A DNA stretch of 64,000 bases, from assembly GCF_009498275.1 (NCBI RefSeq), contig NZ_CP045643.1:5518001-5582000 (forward strand), given 5' to 3'. Every line of letters starts with the position of its first letter. Positions within the stretch are counted from its first letter, which is position 1. Both the position numbers and the translations under genes were made by a program. The notes under the pieces were generated by a model. The model was not told where the DNA came from and did no database searches. It was given only the letters and a program-made list of their open reading frames with translations. The DNA comes from Streptomyces fagopyri. GTDB taxonomy: Bacteria; Actinomycetota; Actinomycetes; Streptomycetales; Streptomycetaceae. Shown here piece after piece: positions 45,005-54,420 of the stretch.

Positions 45005-45454
45005 GACCGTTCGTCCGCCGGGTGCGGGTGGGCGGGGTCGCTCGCGCAGTTCCCCGCACCCCTGAAAGACACCTCCCGCACCCGACATTCCGGCACCGGC
45101 ACCGGCCCCTGCTCATGGCGCGGGCCCACGCCCACGGCCCGCGCCCACGCCCTCGGCCGACGCCCGCGCCTTCGGCCGACGCTCGCGTCCACGCCTTCGG
45201 CCCGCATCTTCGGCGTGGGCCGTCGTCCCCAGCGCGGGAGCGCGCGTCTTCAGCCCGTCCGGCGTTTGAGGACGAGCCCTTCGGGCGATGGCGGGGGTCC
45301 AGGGGGCGGCAGCCCCTTGGCGGGGTGCGGGGGCGGAGCCCCGCGGGGGGTTGGGGGGCGCAGCCCCCGGGCGGGTCCGGGGCGCAGCCCCGGGGATGGG
45401 ACGGGTAGGGGCGGCGGGGGCGAGCGAAGGCACGGTCACCCCCACCCCCGACGA
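45005..45454. other. Repeat-rich gap between guanylyltransferase and DNA glycosylase genes
   Basis: 450 bases between convergent genes. It contains a reversed family B copy (45043-45067), imperfect CGGCCGACGC/GCCCACGC repeats (45120-45220), and a long family A copy (45251-45424) with several GGGGCGCAGCCCC-type stems that may end transcription from both sides. Confidence 0.65.
45251..45424 (+). repeat. Dispersed intergenic repeat family A, copy 2 (longest)
   Basis: CAGCCCGTCCGGCGTTTGAG at the start, then GGACGAGCCCTTCGGGCG, GGGGTCCAGGGGGCGGCAGC, three GGGGCG(C/G)AGCCCC stems and GGGTAGGGGCGGCGGGGGCG at the end. It matches copy 1 over about 40 continuous bases at its start. Confidence 0.85.
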
Positions 45455-46468
45455 TCACAACCGCCCGATGTCCCCACGCGGCATCCGCGGCACCCGCCGC
45501 GCCGGCGTCCGCCCCGACAACAGGATCAACCGAGCGGCCCGATGCCGCTGCCCGGCATACGGCTCCAGCAGCGACAACATCATGGAGTCGTCCGCATCGC
45601 GGTCCCCCGCCAACGCATACCCCACGATCCCCGGCAGATGAAGGTCGCCGACCGTCACCGCGTCCGCCGCCCCATGACTGCGCTGCACGGTCTCCGCCGA
45701 GGTCCACGGCCCGATCCCGGACACCAGCTCCAGCCGCGCCCGCGCCCGCTCCGCGTCCATGCCCGTCGCCTCCTCGAGCCGGGCGGCGACCCGTACGGCC
45801 CGCAGGATCGTCGACGCCCGCTTGTTGTCGACTCCGGCCCGATGCCACTCCCAGGAGGGGATCAGGGCCCAGGTGCGGGGCGCGGGCATGACGTACATCC
45901 GCTCCGGCGCGGGCCCCGGCGCAGGTTCCCCGAACTTCCGTACGAGCAGCCGCCACGCCCGATAGGCCTCGTCCGTCGTGACCTTCTGCTCCAGCACGGA
46001 GGGGATGAGCGACTCCAGGACCAGCCCGGTACGGGTCAGCCGCAACCCCGGCCGCCGGTGCCGCGCCTCCGCGACCACCCGGTGCCGCGGCTCGAAGGCG
46101 CCGGGATCGTCCGACGCGCCGAGCAGGTCGGGCAGTTGTTCGAGCAGCCACCGGGCGCCCGGCCCCCACGCCTCGGCCCGCACCACCCCGGCCCGCACCG
46201 CGACCCGCAGCGTGCCGGCCCCCGCGGGCGTCCTGCCGGCCCGCCACACGGACCCGTCCGGTGCCGCGCGGAAGGTCGGGTCGCCCGGTCCCCGGCGCAG
46301 CGGCCCGAGGACCAGCCCGAGGTCGAGCGGACCGGGCGGTGTCCAGGCCCGTTCGAGTCCGGGCCCCGCCGACTGCCGCGGCAGGGCGTCGCCGACACCC
46401 GCGGGCACGCCGACCTCCCCGCCGCGCACGGTCGTACGCGTCGGCCGGGGGGAGAATCGTCCAGCCAC
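45455..46468 (-). CDS. DNA-3-methyladenine glycosylase II-like (HhH-GPD) protein
   Basis: 337 residues. The helix-hairpin-helix GPD core is RARLELVSGIGPWTSAETVQ, with the catalytic Asp in ADAVTVGDLHLPGIVGYAL; SVLEQKVTTDEAYRAWRLLV and KRASTILRAVR are typical of the AlkA/MAG-like fold. It removes alkylated bases in base-excision repair. The first 110 residues match an AlkA-like N-terminal domain only loosely. GTG at 46468 lacks a ribosome site; TAGGAC lies seven bases upstream. It is alone between repeat DNA and fbiB. Confidence 0.88.
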   Translation of the reverse strand: MAGRFSPRPTRTTVRGGEVGVPAGVGDALPRQSAGPGLERAWTPPGPLDLGLVLGPLRRGPGDPTFRAAPDGSVWRAGRTPAGAGTLRVAVRAGVVRAEAWGPGARWLLEQLPDLLGASDDPGAFEPRHRVVAEARHRRPGLRLTRTGLVLESLIPSVLEQKVTTDEAYRAWRLLVRKFGEPAPGPAPERMYVMPAPRTWALIPSWEWHRAGVDNKRASTILRAVRVAARLEEATGMDAERARARLELVSGIGPWTSAETVQRSHGAADAVTVGDLHLPGIVGYALAGDRDADDSMMLSLLEPYAGQRHRAARLILLSGRTPARRVPRMPRGDIGRL

Positions 46469-46588
46469 GGAGGAGGTCCTAGGGGTGCTCGGGTTCGCCC
46501 TACGAGGGTAGGCGCTCTTGGCGCCGGGGACACACGAGTCGCCCCATGTCCCCGGGAGCCGCGGTTCCCGCGCGTCGCGCCGCCCGCG

Positions 46589-48022
46589 TCAGCGCACCTC
46601 GACGAACGCCCCGGCGTCCCGCGCGGGCCGTGCCGCCGGCGCCTGCGCCGCGTGCCCGACGGCGACGGCCCCCATCGGGTCCCAGTCCGCCGGCAGGTCC
46701 AGTACGTCCCGTACGACGTCGCGGCAGAACATCGTGGAGGACACCCACGCGGAGCCCAGCCGCTCCCCGGCGAGCGCGACGAGGAAGTTCTGCACCCCCG
46801 CGCCCATGGCGACGACGAACATCTCACGCTCCGCCGCGTCACGGCGCGCGTCGCCGTAGGTGTGGGCGCCGTCCGTCACCAGGCACGGCACCACCAGACA
46901 GGGCGCGTCGCGCAGCACGTCGCCGCGCCGTACCCGCTTGGCGATCGACTCCTCGTTCTTCGCGTCCCCGCGCAGATCCTCGATCCACGCCTCGCGCATG
47001 GCGTCGAGCAGTCGCGTCCGCGACCGGGCGGACTCCAGCAGCACGAACCGCCAGGGCGTGGTGTGATGCGGCGCGGGCGCGGTCACCGCGGCGGCCACCG
47101 CGCGCCGTACGGCGCCGGGATCGACCGGCTCGTCGGTGAAGGCCCGTACGGTGCGCCGCAGGGTCACCGCCTCCCGTACGGCCTCGGACGTGCCCAGCCG
47201 GAACATGTCGTCGTGCGCGTCCCGCACCATGGCGCGCGTCCCCGCGCCGTCGTCCTCGGCCACCACGTGGGGCAGCCCGCGCACGACGGCGACCGGCAGC
47301 CCGGCGGCCTTGCCCTTGACGAGGTCACCGGCGCCGGCGAGTTCGTCGGCGGTGGCGACGACGGTCGCGCTCAGCGGATTGCCGTGCGCGTCGGTGCCGC
47401 CGCGCAGGTCGTCCAGCACCCGTACGCCCGCCGCGCCGATGGCGACATCGGTGAGGCCGGTGCGCCAGGGGCGCCCGAAGGTGTCGGTGATCACGACGCC
47501 GACGTCCACCCCGAGGGTGTCGCGCAGGCCGTCCCGGATCGTCCGGGCGGACGCGTCGGCGTCCTCGGGCAGCAACAGGACGGTCCCGGCCGGAGTGTTG
47601 GAGGCGTCGACCCCGGCGGCGGCCATCACGAGCCCCTGCCGGTTCTCGACGATCCGGAGTGCGCCGCGGCGCGCCACGACCCGTACCGTCTCGGCGTCGA
47701 TGGCCGCCTCCCGGTCGGAGGCCTCCACCAGACGCCCCTCGGCCTTGGACACGATCTTCGAGGTGACGAGCAGGACGTCCCCGTCGGCCAGCCCCGGTTC
47801 GGCCCCGGCGATGATCTTGGCGAGGTCGTCGCCCCGCTGCACCTCCGGAAGGCCGGGCAGGGCCCAGACCCGGTAGCCGACGGCGGCATCCGGCCCGCCG
47901 TCGCCCACGGGGACGCCGTTCGCGGCACTGTCCGTATCGCCCGTGCCCCCCGTACGACCCGTGCCGTCCGCCGGCCTCATGTCGCCCGTGACTCCCTCGT
48001 CCTCGATCGGTTCGCCGCTCAC
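46589..48022 (-). CDS. fbiB: Bifunctional F420 biosynthesis protein FbiB: glutamate ligase plus FMN nitroreductase-like domain
   Basis: 477 residues. After a Gly/Thr/Asp-rich leader of about 48 residues comes the CofE-type ligase ([52 protein letters not shown]) to about 290, then a nitroreductase fold ([53 protein letters not shown]). It adds gamma-linked glutamates to F420-0, and in mycobacteria the C-terminal domain reduces dehydro-F420-0. GTG at 48022 overlaps the fbiA stop (GTGA). The domain order matches actinobacterial FbiB rather than single-domain archaeal CofE. Confidence 0.95.
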   Translation of the reverse strand: MSGEPIEDEGVTGDMRPADGTGRTGGTGDTDSAANGVPVGDGGPDAAVGYRVWALPGLPEVQRGDDLAKIIAGAEPGLADGDVLLVTSKIVSKAEGRLVEASDREAAIDAETVRVVARRGALRIVENRQGLVMAAAGVDASNTPAGTVLLLPEDADASARTIRDGLRDTLGVDVGVVITDTFGRPWRTGLTDVAIGAAGVRVLDDLRGGTDAHGNPLSATVVATADELAGAGDLVKGKAAGLPVAVVRGLPHVVAEDDGAGTRAMVRDAHDDMFRLGTSEAVREAVTLRRTVRAFTDEPVDPGAVRRAVAAAVTAPAPHHTTPWRFVLLESARSRTRLLDAMREAWIEDLRGDAKNEESIAKRVRRGDVLRDAPCLVVPCLVTDGAHTYGDARRDAAEREMFVVAMGAGVQNFLVALAGERLGSAWVSSTMFCRDVVRDVLDLPADWDPMGAVAVGHAAQAPAARPARDAGAFVEVR

Positions 48023-48984
48023 GCGCCCCGCACCTCCTCCGCCAGCGTCAGCGCCTCGGCGGCCATCCGCGCGGCGGCGTCGAGGTCGGACATCATCAGC
48101 GGTACGGCGCGGCAGCGGATGCCGGCCGCCTCCACGCGCTCCACGGTGGACGCGTCCACGGTGTCGACGAGCCAGCCGTCCAGCAGCCCCGAGCCGTAGT
48201 GCTCGGCGACCGCCGCCGCGCTCGACTCCACGCCGACCGCCGCGAGCACCTTGTCGGCCATGCCCCGCACGGGCGCGTCGCCGACGATGGGGGACAGGCC
48301 CACCACGGGCACGCCCGCCTCCGCGATGGCCTCCCGGATGCCGGGCACGGCGAGGATGGTGCCTACGGACACGACCGGGTTGGACGGCGGGAAGAGGATC
48401 ACGTCCGCCTCCGCGATGGCCTCCAGGACCCCCGGCGCGGGCTTGGACTGCTCGGCGCCGACGGGCACGACGGCCTCGGCCGCCACGGAGGCGCGCAGCC
48501 GCACCCAGTACTCCTGGAAGTGGATCACCTTGCGCTCGCCGCTGTCCGGCAGCGTGACGGCGACATGGGTCTCCACGCGGTCGTCGGACATGGGGATCAG
48601 CCGGACACCCGGCTTCCACCGGTCGCACAGGGCCTCCGTGACCGCGCTGAGCGGAAAGCCCGCGCTCAGCATCTGCGTCCGCACGATGTGCGTGGCGAAG
48701 TCGCGGTCGCCGAGACCGAACCACTCCGGCCCGACCCCGTACGCCGCGAGCTCCTCCTTGAGGTGGAAGGTCTCGTCGGTCCGACCCCAGCCCTGTTCCT
48801 CGTTGATGCCGCCGCCGAGGGTGTACATCACCGTGTCGAGGTCCGGGCAGACCTTCAGCCCGAAGAGGTGGATGTCGTCGCCGGTGTTGCCGATGACGGT
48901 GATGTCCGCGTCCGGCGACGCCTGCTGGAGACCACGAAGGAACCGGGCACCACCGATGCCGCCTGCCAGAACCACAATGCGCAT
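48019..48984 (-). CDS. fbiA: Phosphoenolpyruvate/2-phospho-L-lactate transferase (F420-0 synthesis)
   Basis: 321 residues; joins the Fo deazaflavin to the GDP-linked three-carbon phosphoacid to form (dehydro)F420-0. Motifs: [89 protein letters not shown] and [20 protein letters not shown] at 48984; a preceding ATG eleven codons upstream is unlikely. It is coupled to fbiB. GAGACT seven bases before the ATG suggests a leaderless promoter. Confidence 0.95.
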   Translation of the reverse strand: MRIVVLAGGIGGARFLRGLQQASPDADITVIGNTGDDIHLFGLKVCPDLDTVMYTLGGGINEEQGWGRTDETFHLKEELAAYGVGPEWFGLGDRDFATHIVRTQMLSAGFPLSAVTEALCDRWKPGVRLIPMSDDRVETHVAVTLPDSGERKVIHFQEYWVRLRASVAAEAVVPVGAEQSKPAPGVLEAIAEADVILFPPSNPVVSVGTILAVPGIREAIAEAGVPVVGLSPIVGDAPVRGMADKVLAAVGVESSAAAVAEHYGSGLLDGWLVDTVDASTVERVEAAGIRCRAVPLMMSDLDAAARMAAEALTLAEEVRGA

Positions 48985-49026
48985 GGTGTCCAGTCTCGCA
49001 GGCGGCCAGGACAAGGTGTGAGTCGG

Positions 49027-49515
49027 CTACTGGACCTCGGCGACGGCGCACCGCGCCCCGTGCATCGGCATCTCGGTGAGACCCGGGTAGTAGACGTGCA
49101 GGCTCACGGCCGGTTCGAGGGAGTCGTTGACGACCTCGTGGGCGTACCCGGGCGCGAAGACCCGCTGCGCGCCCGCTCCCAACGCGCGCGTGCCGCGGTC
49201 GGTGCGCTCCGTCAACACGCCGTCCAGGACGGTGAGTACGCCGGAGGAGGCGCCGTGGTCGTGCAGCCCGCTGCCCTGTCCGGGCACCCAGGAGAGCAGC
49301 CACACCTCGTAGCCGGGCCCGGTCTGCAGGCGGTGGTACCAGCGCGAGGAGGCGTCGTACCGGACGAGGTGCTCCCACCGGGAGCGGTCGGCGCGGACGG
49401 CGCGGGCGAGGCCCACGAAGTCGGCCACGGTGGCGGGGTGCTCGCGCGGCGGCTGGAGCAGGTGCGGGACTTCGAGGATGTCGCCGGCGATCTGGAGGTC
49501 GCTGTCGCTGTTCAT
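49027..49515 (-). CDS. Cysteine dioxygenase-like cupin
   Basis: 162 residues of the cysteine/thiol dioxygenase cupin family: [20 protein letters not shown] (iron ligands His85 and His87), [14 protein letters not shown], and [20 protein letters not shown] with His126. The protein oxidises cysteine or a related thiol to the sulfinate with O2. ATG at 49515 with GAGGAA 13 bases before; upstream open frame is rejected. It lies 42 bases downstream of fbiA's start, on the same strand. Confidence 0.88.
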   Translation of the reverse strand: MNSDSDLQIAGDILEVPHLLQPPREHPATVADFVGLARAVRADRSRWEHLVRYDASSRWYHRLQTGPGYEVWLLSWVPGQGSGLHDHGASSGVLTVLDGVLTERTDRGTRALGAGAQRVFAPGYAHEVVNDSLEPAVSLHVYYPGLTEMPMHGARCAVAEVQ

Positions 49516-50250
49516 GGGTGCGGTGGTTTCCTCGGCGGAGAGTGCGGGAGACCCCCGGTCCGCGCGGAGCCGCGAACGTGGGGGAGGGCCGTTGCGTCCG
49601 GGTCGCGGACGGGGAGAGGTGCCCTGGTGCGGGCGTTCGCCCTCGAAGGGGGCGGGGATTCGCCTCAGTGGCGGCGAGGCAGCCGGAGCGTGGTGAGGCT
49701 CAACAGCTGGAACAGCGACAACAGCTGCGGCGAGCGAGGGCAGCACCCTGGGACCCGGCGGTGCGGGTCGAGGTGCGTGCCAAGTTCGCGAGCATGCCCA
49801 CTAGCACACCGGTTCACACTCGGACTGTCAACTTCATGTCCGGTATGTGGGAGATGTTTCACCTCATCCGGTTCATCTGTGAGGCGAAAGGTTTGCTCAG
49901 GAGCCGCCCCGGACACATGGCGCACAACCGGGCGCGCAAACCTCGACGCGATCCTGTGATCCAAATGTGATCCGGTTCGCATCGGGGCGCGCGTCGGAAC
50001 GAGATCGAACTTCTGGACGTCCTCCCCTGTAGCGGGTCGGGGGTCCGGTCGGACCCTTGAGGCTGTCATGGTTTATGCCGATTTGAACACTTTCCGCATA
50101 GCCTTGGTTCCGCAGAGTGAATAAGGGGCCCAATAGCAGATCTCGGCTTGACTGGCCCGGATCGGCACACTTGTAATTTCACTCGTGTCGTTCAGCCGAA
50201 AACGGTAACGACAGCATCACGGGGACGCGAAAGACAGACGAGGGGCGCAC
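49516..50250. other. whiB upstream region (735 bases)
   Basis: Relatively AT-rich from about 49800 on. It holds direct TGTGATCC repeats 11 bases apart (49955-49962 and 49966-49973), an AT-rich block 50070-50135 with TTGAGG and TTGAAC hexamers, and a clearer promoter at 50148-50177. Open frames here (49518-49970 plus, 49665-50069 minus) have odd composition and no ribosome sites, so I treat the region as regulatory. Confidence 0.55.
50148..50177 (+). promoter_or_regulatory. Candidate main-sigma promoter of whiB
   Basis: TTGACT (50148-50153), 18 bases, TGTAAT (50172-50177). Transcription would start near 50184, giving a leader of about 67 bases with GAGGGG before the ATG. S. coelicolor whiB is known to have more than one promoter; which one this matches is not decided. 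Confidence 0.5.
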
Positions 50251-50514
50251 ATGACCGAGCTGGTGCAGCAACTGCTGGTCGACGACGCGGACGAGGAACT
50301 CGGCTGGCAGGAGCGCGCGCTGTGCGCCCAGACCGACCCCGAGTCCTTCTTCCCCGAGAAGGGCGGCTCCACCCGCGAGGCCAAGAAGGTCTGTCTCGCC
50401 TGTGAGGTCCGCTCCGAGTGCCTTGAATACGCGCTCGCCAACGACGAGCGGTTCGGCATCTGGGGCGGTCTGTCCGAGCGCGAGCGGCGCCGTCTGAAGA
50501 AGGCCGCCGTCTGA
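50251..50514 (+). CDS. whiB: Sporulation regulator WhiB (iron-sulfur Wbl protein)
   Basis: 87 residues. Four cluster-binding cysteines, Cys25, Cys48, Cys51 and Cys57 (C-x22-CLAC-x5-C), are followed by the FGIWGGLSERERRRLKKA turn and basic tail. The sequence matches streptomycete WhiB as I remember it. With WhiA it starts the stop of aerial growth and sporulation septation, binding DNA together with sigma and an iron-sulfur cluster. GAGGGG lies six bases before the ATG. Monocistronic with a large upstream region. Confidence 0.97.
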   Translation: MTELVQQLLVDDADEELGWQERALCAQTDPESFFPEKGGSTREAKKVCLACEVRSECLEYALANDERFGIWGGLSERERRRLKKAAV

Positions 50515-50591
50515 GCGCGCACGACACCGTCCGCAGCACACCGCCGTCCGACCGAACGGCGCACACCTCTCCGTACCGACACGTAAGGAAC

Positions 50592-50627
50592 GGCCCGTCG
50601 CAGGTGGGTTATCCACAGGCGGCGGGC
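50592..50627 (+). terminator. Imperfect hairpin after whiB
   Basis: GGCCCG at 50592 pairs with CGGGCC near 50622, with an inner TGG/CCA pairing. It lies about 78 bases beyond the whiB stop. Weaker than the other hairpins in this window. Confidence 0.4.
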
Positions 50628-50733
50628 CGCCGTGTTGCCCAGCCGTTAGTGTGGGCCCTCGTCCGAGACGTCCAGCTGTCCCCGCCGGACACAGGCGTCC
50701 ACCGCAGTCCATCGAACCGGGGCCCGTACCTCG

Positions 50734-53700
50734 ATGTCCGTGCACAGCCATACGGCAGCCCAACAAGACGCTGCCGCTCCTGAGTTCCCGCGCCACGTGG
50801 TGACCGCGGTGCTCGTCTCCCACGACGGCGCCCGCTGGCTGCCCGACGCGCTCGCCGGCCTGCTCGGCCAGGAGCGCCCGGTGCAGAACGCGGTGGCGGC
50901 CGACACCGGCAGCGCGGACGAATCCGCCCAGCTGCTCACCGACGCGCTCGGCGCCGACCGGGTGCTGCACCTCGCCCGCCGGACCGGCTTCGGCCAGGCC
51001 GTCGAGGAGGCCATCCGCGGCGCCGGTGTGCTCACCCCGGACGACCTGCCGTACCTGAAGCGCCCCAGTGGCTGGGACCCCGTCACCCGTAGCTGGCGCG
51101 ACGACGCGTACGACATGCCGGACCTTCCGCACGGCGAACCCGAGCAGTGGCTCTGGCTGCTGCACGACGACTGCGCCCCCGAGCCCGACGCCCTCGCCCA
51201 CATGCTCCGCGTCGTGGAGAACGAGCAGGAGCTCGGCAAGGACGTCGCCGTCGTGGGCCCCAAGCTCCGCGGCTGGTACGACCGGCGCGCCCTCCTGGAG
51301 GTCGGCGTCACCATCGCCAACTCCGGCCGCCGCTGGACCGGTCTGGACCGTCGCGAGCAGGACCAGGGCCAGCACGACCACGTCCATCCCGTGCTCGCCG
51401 TCTCCACCGCCGGCATGCTCGTCCGCCGCGACGTCTTCGAGGAGCTCGGCGGTTTCGACCGGCGCCTGCCCCTGATGCGTGACGACGTCGACCTGTGCTG
51501 GCGCGCCCACTCCGCGGGACACCGGGTCCTGGTCGCCCCCGAGGCGGTCGTCCGGCACGCCGAGGCCGCCTCCCGCGAGCGCCGCGCCGTCGACTGCGTG
51601 GGGCGCACCTCGGCCTCCCCGCACAAGGTCGACAAGGCGGGCGCCGTCTACACCCTCCTCGTCAACGCGCGCACGGCCCAGCTCCCCTGGATCCTGATCC
51701 GGCTCGTCCTCGGCACCCTGCTGCGCACCCTCGCCTACCTCGTCGGCAAGGTCCCCGGACAGGCCGTCGACGAGATCCGCGGTCTGCTCGGCACCCTGCT
51801 GCGACCCGAGCGGATCCTGGCGGGCCGCAGCAGGCGAGGCAGCCCCCAGATCGACAAGGGCGAGCTGCGCGCGCTGTTCCCGCCCCCCGGCGCGACCGTG
51901 CGGGCCACCGTCGAGCAGGTCGCCGGCAACCTCATGGGCAGCGACGACCCCGAGGCCACCGCCGGCGCCGGACGGCACGGCGGCGCGGTCGAGTCGGGGC
52001 CCGGCGGCGACGACGCCGACTTCCTCGAGATCGAGCAGTTCGCCCGGCTCAAGCGCATCGCCCGCAACCCCGGCCCGATGCTCTTCCTGGTGCTGCTGTT
52101 CGTCTCCCTGCTCGCCTGCCGCGGCCTCCTCGGCGGCGGGGCGCTCGCGGGCGGCGCGCTGCTGCCCGCGCCCGCCGACGCCTCCGAGCTCTGGTCGCGC
52201 TACCTCGACGGCTGGCACCCCGTGGGAGCCGGCGGCACCGAGTCCGCGCCGCCCTATCTCGCGCTCGTCGCGCTGCTGTCCTCGCTGCTGCTCGGCTCCA
52301 CCGGGCTCGCGATCACCGTGCTCATGGTGGCCTCCGTGCCGCTGGCCGGCTTCGCCGCGTACTTCGCCTCCCGCCCGCTCGTCGAGTCGCGCCTGCTGCG
52401 CGCCTGGGCGTCCGTGACGTACGCGTTCCTGCCCGCCGCGGCCGGCGCGCTCGCGGGCGGCCGCGTCGGCACCGCCTTCCTCGCGATCCTGCTGCCGCTC
52501 ATCGCCCGCGCGGGCGTCGCGGCGAGCGGGCTCGCGCACACCTCAGGCGCGCGCGGCAGCTGGCGCGCGACCTGGGCGTACGCCCTGCTGCTGACGTTCA
52601 CCACGGCGTTCACGCCGATCGTGTGGCCCCTCGCGCTGGTCCTCGGGATCGCGCTCCTCGCCGTACGCCGCAGGGAGCTCACCGCGTACGGGCCGCGGTT
52701 CCTGGCCCAGCTCGGCACCCCGCTGCTGGTCCTCGCGCCCTGGTCGCTGACGCTGCTTCCGTTCGGCTTCTTCAAGGAGGCCGGCCTGCCCTACGGCGAG
52801 AGCGCGGCCTCCGCGCTCGACCTGCTCGGCGCCAGCCCCGGCGGTCCCGGCACGGTCAGCGGACTCATGCTCATCGGCATCGTGCTCGCCGCGCTGGCCG
52901 CCCTGCTGCGCGGCGAGCGGCAGCGCGCGGTCTGGACCGCCTGGGTCGTCGCCCTGGTGGCGCTGGTCTTCGCCGTGCTGTCCAACAAGTCGGTGTGGGC
53001 GGGCCCCGCCACCCTGGTGTACGGCCTCGCGCTGCTGACCGCCGCCGTGCTCGGCGCGGACGGGGCACGCTCCCGCGTGGCCGAGCAGAGCTTCGGCTGG
53101 CGCCAGCCGGTCGCCGCGCTCATCGCGTTCGCCTCGGCCGCGGGTCCGCTGCTGGTCGCCGCCGGGTGGATCATCGGCGGCGCCGACGGCCCCGTGGAGC
53201 GCCGCGACCCCGTGCAGGTGCCGGCGTTCGTCGCCGAGGAGAGCGGCACCCGCGACCAGGCCCGCACCCTGGTGCTCGACAGCGACACCGGCGCCCGCGT
53301 CGGTTACACCCTCGTGCGCGGCTCCGGCGCGCGCATGGGCGACGGCGAACTCGCGGCGTCGGCCGGCGAGAACAAGGGGCTCGACAAGGTCGTCGCCAAC
53401 CTCGTCGCGGGCTCCGGCGCCGACCAGGCCGACCAGCTCGGCGGATTCGCCGTGCGTTACGTCCTGGTCCGCAAGGGCGCGCCCCGCGAGGTGAGCCGCG
53501 TCCTGGACGCGACCCCGGGTCTGACCCGGCTCAGCCAGCAGGACGGAAGCGCCCTGTGGCGTCTGGACCGTGAGGTCTCGCGGGCCTCGGTCGTCCCGAA
53601 GTCCGGTGAGCCGCTGCCCGTCGCCGCAGGACCCGTCGAACTGCACACCACCGTCCCCGCCGGCTCGGAGGGCCGCGTCCTGCGCCTCGCCGACACGGCG

Positions 53701-54420
53701 GACGCCGGCTGGACGGCGACCCTGGACGGAAAGCCGCTCACCCGCACCACGGTCGACGGCTGGGCGCAGGGCTTCGAACTGCCCGCGAACGGCGGCAGGC
53801 TGGACGTCGTCTTCGACGCCCCGCTGAGCCACACCGGCTGGCTGTGGGCGCAGGGCGCGCTCGCCGTCGTCCTCGTGGTCCTCGCCCTGCCCGGGCGGCG
53901 CCGCGACATCGACGACGACCTCCCCGAGGAGCCGGTCCTGCCCGCCCAGGACGTCACGGGCGACGGTCGTCGCGCCCGCCGCCTGCGCGCACAGGCCGAA
54001 GCCGAGGCCGAGGCCGAGGCGGAGGAGGCGGCCCGGACGGGCCAGGACGCGGACCCCCTTCCGGCCGAGGAGGAGGACCCGGAGCACGCTCACGCCGCGA
54101 TCCCGCACCAGCAGGCGTACGACGAATGGGACGCCTCCAGCTACGCGGGCGCCGACTACGGCACCTACGGCGGCGAGCAGTACCAGGGCACGCAGCAGTA
54201 CCCACCGGGCACCTACGAACAGCAGTACCAGGCCGACCCGTACCAGGCGGACCCGTACCAGACCGGCCAGTACGACCCCTACGGGTACGGGAACACGACG
54301 CCGTACGACCAGACGTACCAGCAGGGCTACGAGACGGCGTACGACCCGCAGCAGCCCCCGATGCCCCCGCAGCCGCCGCACGGCACCGACAGTGAGCGCC
54401 CCGACGGGAGCCAGCAGTGA
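50734..54420 (+). CDS. Large membrane glycosyltransferase: GT2 domain, multi-TM region, Tyr/Gln-rich tail
   Basis: 1228 residues. The N-terminal family 2 transferase (about 20-300) has VTAVLVSHDGARWLPDALAG, WLLHDDCAPEPDAL, VSTAGMLVRRDVFEELGG and RDDVDLCWRAHSAG. About 12 membrane helices span 450-870, then an outside beta-rich part (about 900-1045) and another helix. The tail has AEAEAEAEAEE at about 1089 and a disordered Tyr/Gln/Pro repeat (QYQADPYQADPYQTGQYDPY) at about 1127-1199. Probably polyprenyl-linked glycan transfer or export. It overlaps the DUF5719 gene by GTGA. ATG at 50734; the ribosome site is weak. Confidence 0.88.
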   Translation: MSVHSHTAAQQDAAAPEFPRHVVTAVLVSHDGARWLPDALAGLLGQERPVQNAVAADTGSADESAQLLTDALGADRVLHLARRTGFGQAVEEAIRGAGVLTPDDLPYLKRPSGWDPVTRSWRDDAYDMPDLPHGEPEQWLWLLHDDCAPEPDALAHMLRVVENEQELGKDVAVVGPKLRGWYDRRALLEVGVTIANSGRRWTGLDRREQDQGQHDHVHPVLAVSTAGMLVRRDVFEELGGFDRRLPLMRDDVDLCWRAHSAGHRVLVAPEAVVRHAEAASRERRAVDCVGRTSASPHKVDKAGAVYTLLVNARTAQLPWILIRLVLGTLLRTLAYLVGKVPGQAVDEIRGLLGTLLRPERILAGRSRRGSPQIDKGELRALFPPPGATVRATVEQVAGNLMGSDDPEATAGAGRHGGAVESGPGGDDADFLEIEQFARLKRIARNPGPMLFLVLLFVSLLACRGLLGGGALAGGALLPAPADASELWSRYLDGWHPVGAGGTESAPPYLALVALLSSLLLGSTGLAITVLMVASVPLAGFAAYFASRPLVESRLLRAWASVTYAFLPAAAGALAGGRVGTAFLAILLPLIARAGVAASGLAHTSGARGSWRATWAYALLLTFTTAFTPIVWPLALVLGIALLAVRRRELTAYGPRFLAQLGTPLLVLAPWSLTLLPFGFFKEAGLPYGESAASALDLLGASPGGPGTVSGLMLIGIVLAALAALLRGERQRAVWTAWVVALVALVFAVLSNKSVWAGPATLVYGLALLTAAVLGADGARSRVAEQSFGWRQPVAALIAFASAAGPLLVAAGWIIGGADGPVERRDPVQVPAFVAEESGTRDQARTLVLDSDTGARVGYTLVRGSGARMGDGELAASAGENKGLDKVVANLVAGSGADQADQLGGFAVRYVLVRKGAPREVSRVLDATPGLTRLSQQDGSALWRLDREVSRASVVPKSGEPLPVAAGPVELHTTVPAGSEGRVLRLADTADAGWTATLDGKPLTRTTVDGWAQGFELPANGGRLDVVFDAPLSHTGWLWAQGALAVVLVVLALPGRRRDIDDDLPEEPVLPAQDVTGDGRRARRLRAQAEAEAEAEAEEAARTGQDADPLPAEEEDPEHAHAAIPHQQAYDEWDASSYAGADYGTYGGEQYQGTQQYPPGTYEQQYQADPYQADPYQTGQYDPYGYGNTTPYDQTYQQGYETAYDPQQPPMPPQPPHGTDSERPDGSQQ

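Noticed and set aside
49518..49970. Possible 150-codon gene upstream of whiB
   Set aside because: Arg/Pro-rich start and non-conserved-looking remainder, no ribosome site, AT-rich regulatory region.
50179..52539. 786-codon open frame antisense to whiB and the large glycosyltransferase
   Set aside because: Gly/Gln/Val-rich shadow translation typical of GC-rich DNA; it crosses the unmistakable WhiB gene and has no ribosome site.
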